In this document: piece by piece, positions 6,239 through 6,292 of the stretch
Layout of the letters: each line of letters opens with the position of its first letter
Position numbering within the stretch: position 1 is the first letter of the stretch
NCBI GenBank assembly: GCA_022701475.1
Contig: JAKOOI010000377.1
Location: forward strand, 1 to 6,292
DNA length: 6,292 bases
Source of the DNA: Weeksellaceae bacterium
Lineage (GTDB): Bacteria > Bacteroidota > Bacteroidia > Flavobacteriales > Weeksellaceae
Reading direction: 5' to 3'
Translations under genes and position numbers: made by a program
Notes under the pieces: model-generated
What the model was told of the DNA's origin: nothing
What the model saw: only the letters and a program-made list of their open reading frames with translations
Databases searched by the model: none

Positions 6239-6292
6239 TTAAATGACCGCCGTTGCTTCTGCTCCGGTCATCCCTTTTTTCAATACTGTAAA
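6239..6292 (-). CDS. Possible C-terminal tail of a leftward gene cut by the window edge
   Basis: The minus strand is open from the edge for 17 codons, ending in KKGMTGAEATAVI and a TAA at 6241-6239. The segment reads like plausible protein but is too short to assign. It also contains an inverted repeat. If real, this gene ends about 95 bp upstream of precursor 2 and could belong to the same leftward set. Chance openness over 51 bases is quite possible. Confidence 0.25.
   Translation of the reverse strand, partial: FTVLKKGMTGAEATAVI
6244..6280. repeat. Inverted repeat with flanking T/A runs at the right edge
   Basis: TGACCG (6244-6249) and CGGTCA (6265-6270) form a perfect 6-bp stem with a 15-base loop. 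Read rightward it is followed by TCCCTTTTTT (6271-6280), which looks terminator-like, but no rightward gene lies before it. Read leftward only three T follow. Its role, if any, is unclear; it could mark the end of a transcription unit entering from the right. Confidence 0.3.

Overview
The window looks like a chromosomal segment from a Bacteroidota bacterium, most likely a flavobacterium of the Chryseobacterium type. This rests on low-GC DNA, start sites with no clear Shine-Dalgarno sequence, a signal peptide ending in the FAQ motif common in this phylum, -7-like TAnnTTTG promoter boxes, a DUF3667 membrane protein, and a PAS-like/LuxR regulator of a type familiar from Chryseobacterium. The assignment comes from recalled protein families and was not checked by a search.

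Layout from left to right. A possible terminator hairpin (2-39) precedes a rightward PAS-like/LuxR-type regulator (68-883; a GTG at 119 is a credible alternative start). It meets tail to tail, 3 bp apart, a leftward DUF3667 zinc-ribbon membrane protein (887-1621) that appears to have its own promoter. The rest of the window, 1775 to 6143, is one leftward gene set. In transcription order it holds precursor 2 (6143-5811), precursor 1 (5757-5416), a hairpin with a U-rich tail (5382-5346), a stand-alone LanM-type (DUF4135) dehydratase (5255-3783), and a secreted S9 prolyl-oligopeptidase-family peptidase (3760-1775) starting 22 bp after the dehydratase stop.

The leftward set reads as a compact RiPP (ribosomally made, modified peptide) locus. 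Two small proteins have nitrile-hydratase-like leader (NHLP) sequences ending in a double-Gly site and short cores with Cys and Ser/Thr. The dehydratase keeps all the phosphorylation and elimination residues of class II lanthipeptide synthetases but stops where a LanC cyclase domain would normally begin. The peptidase has a complete Ser-Asp-His triad and a signal peptide, so it would act outside the cytoplasm. The hairpin between precursors and enzyme could keep precursor transcripts more abundant than enzyme transcripts. No cyclase, C39 peptidase-transporter or immunity gene is visible; these may lie beyond the right edge, elsewhere in the genome, or be absent. The regulator and DUF3667 gene are probably ordinary neighbours. 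There is no gene-free stretch over 300 bases, and no tRNA, rRNA, insertion sequence or CRISPR array was seen.
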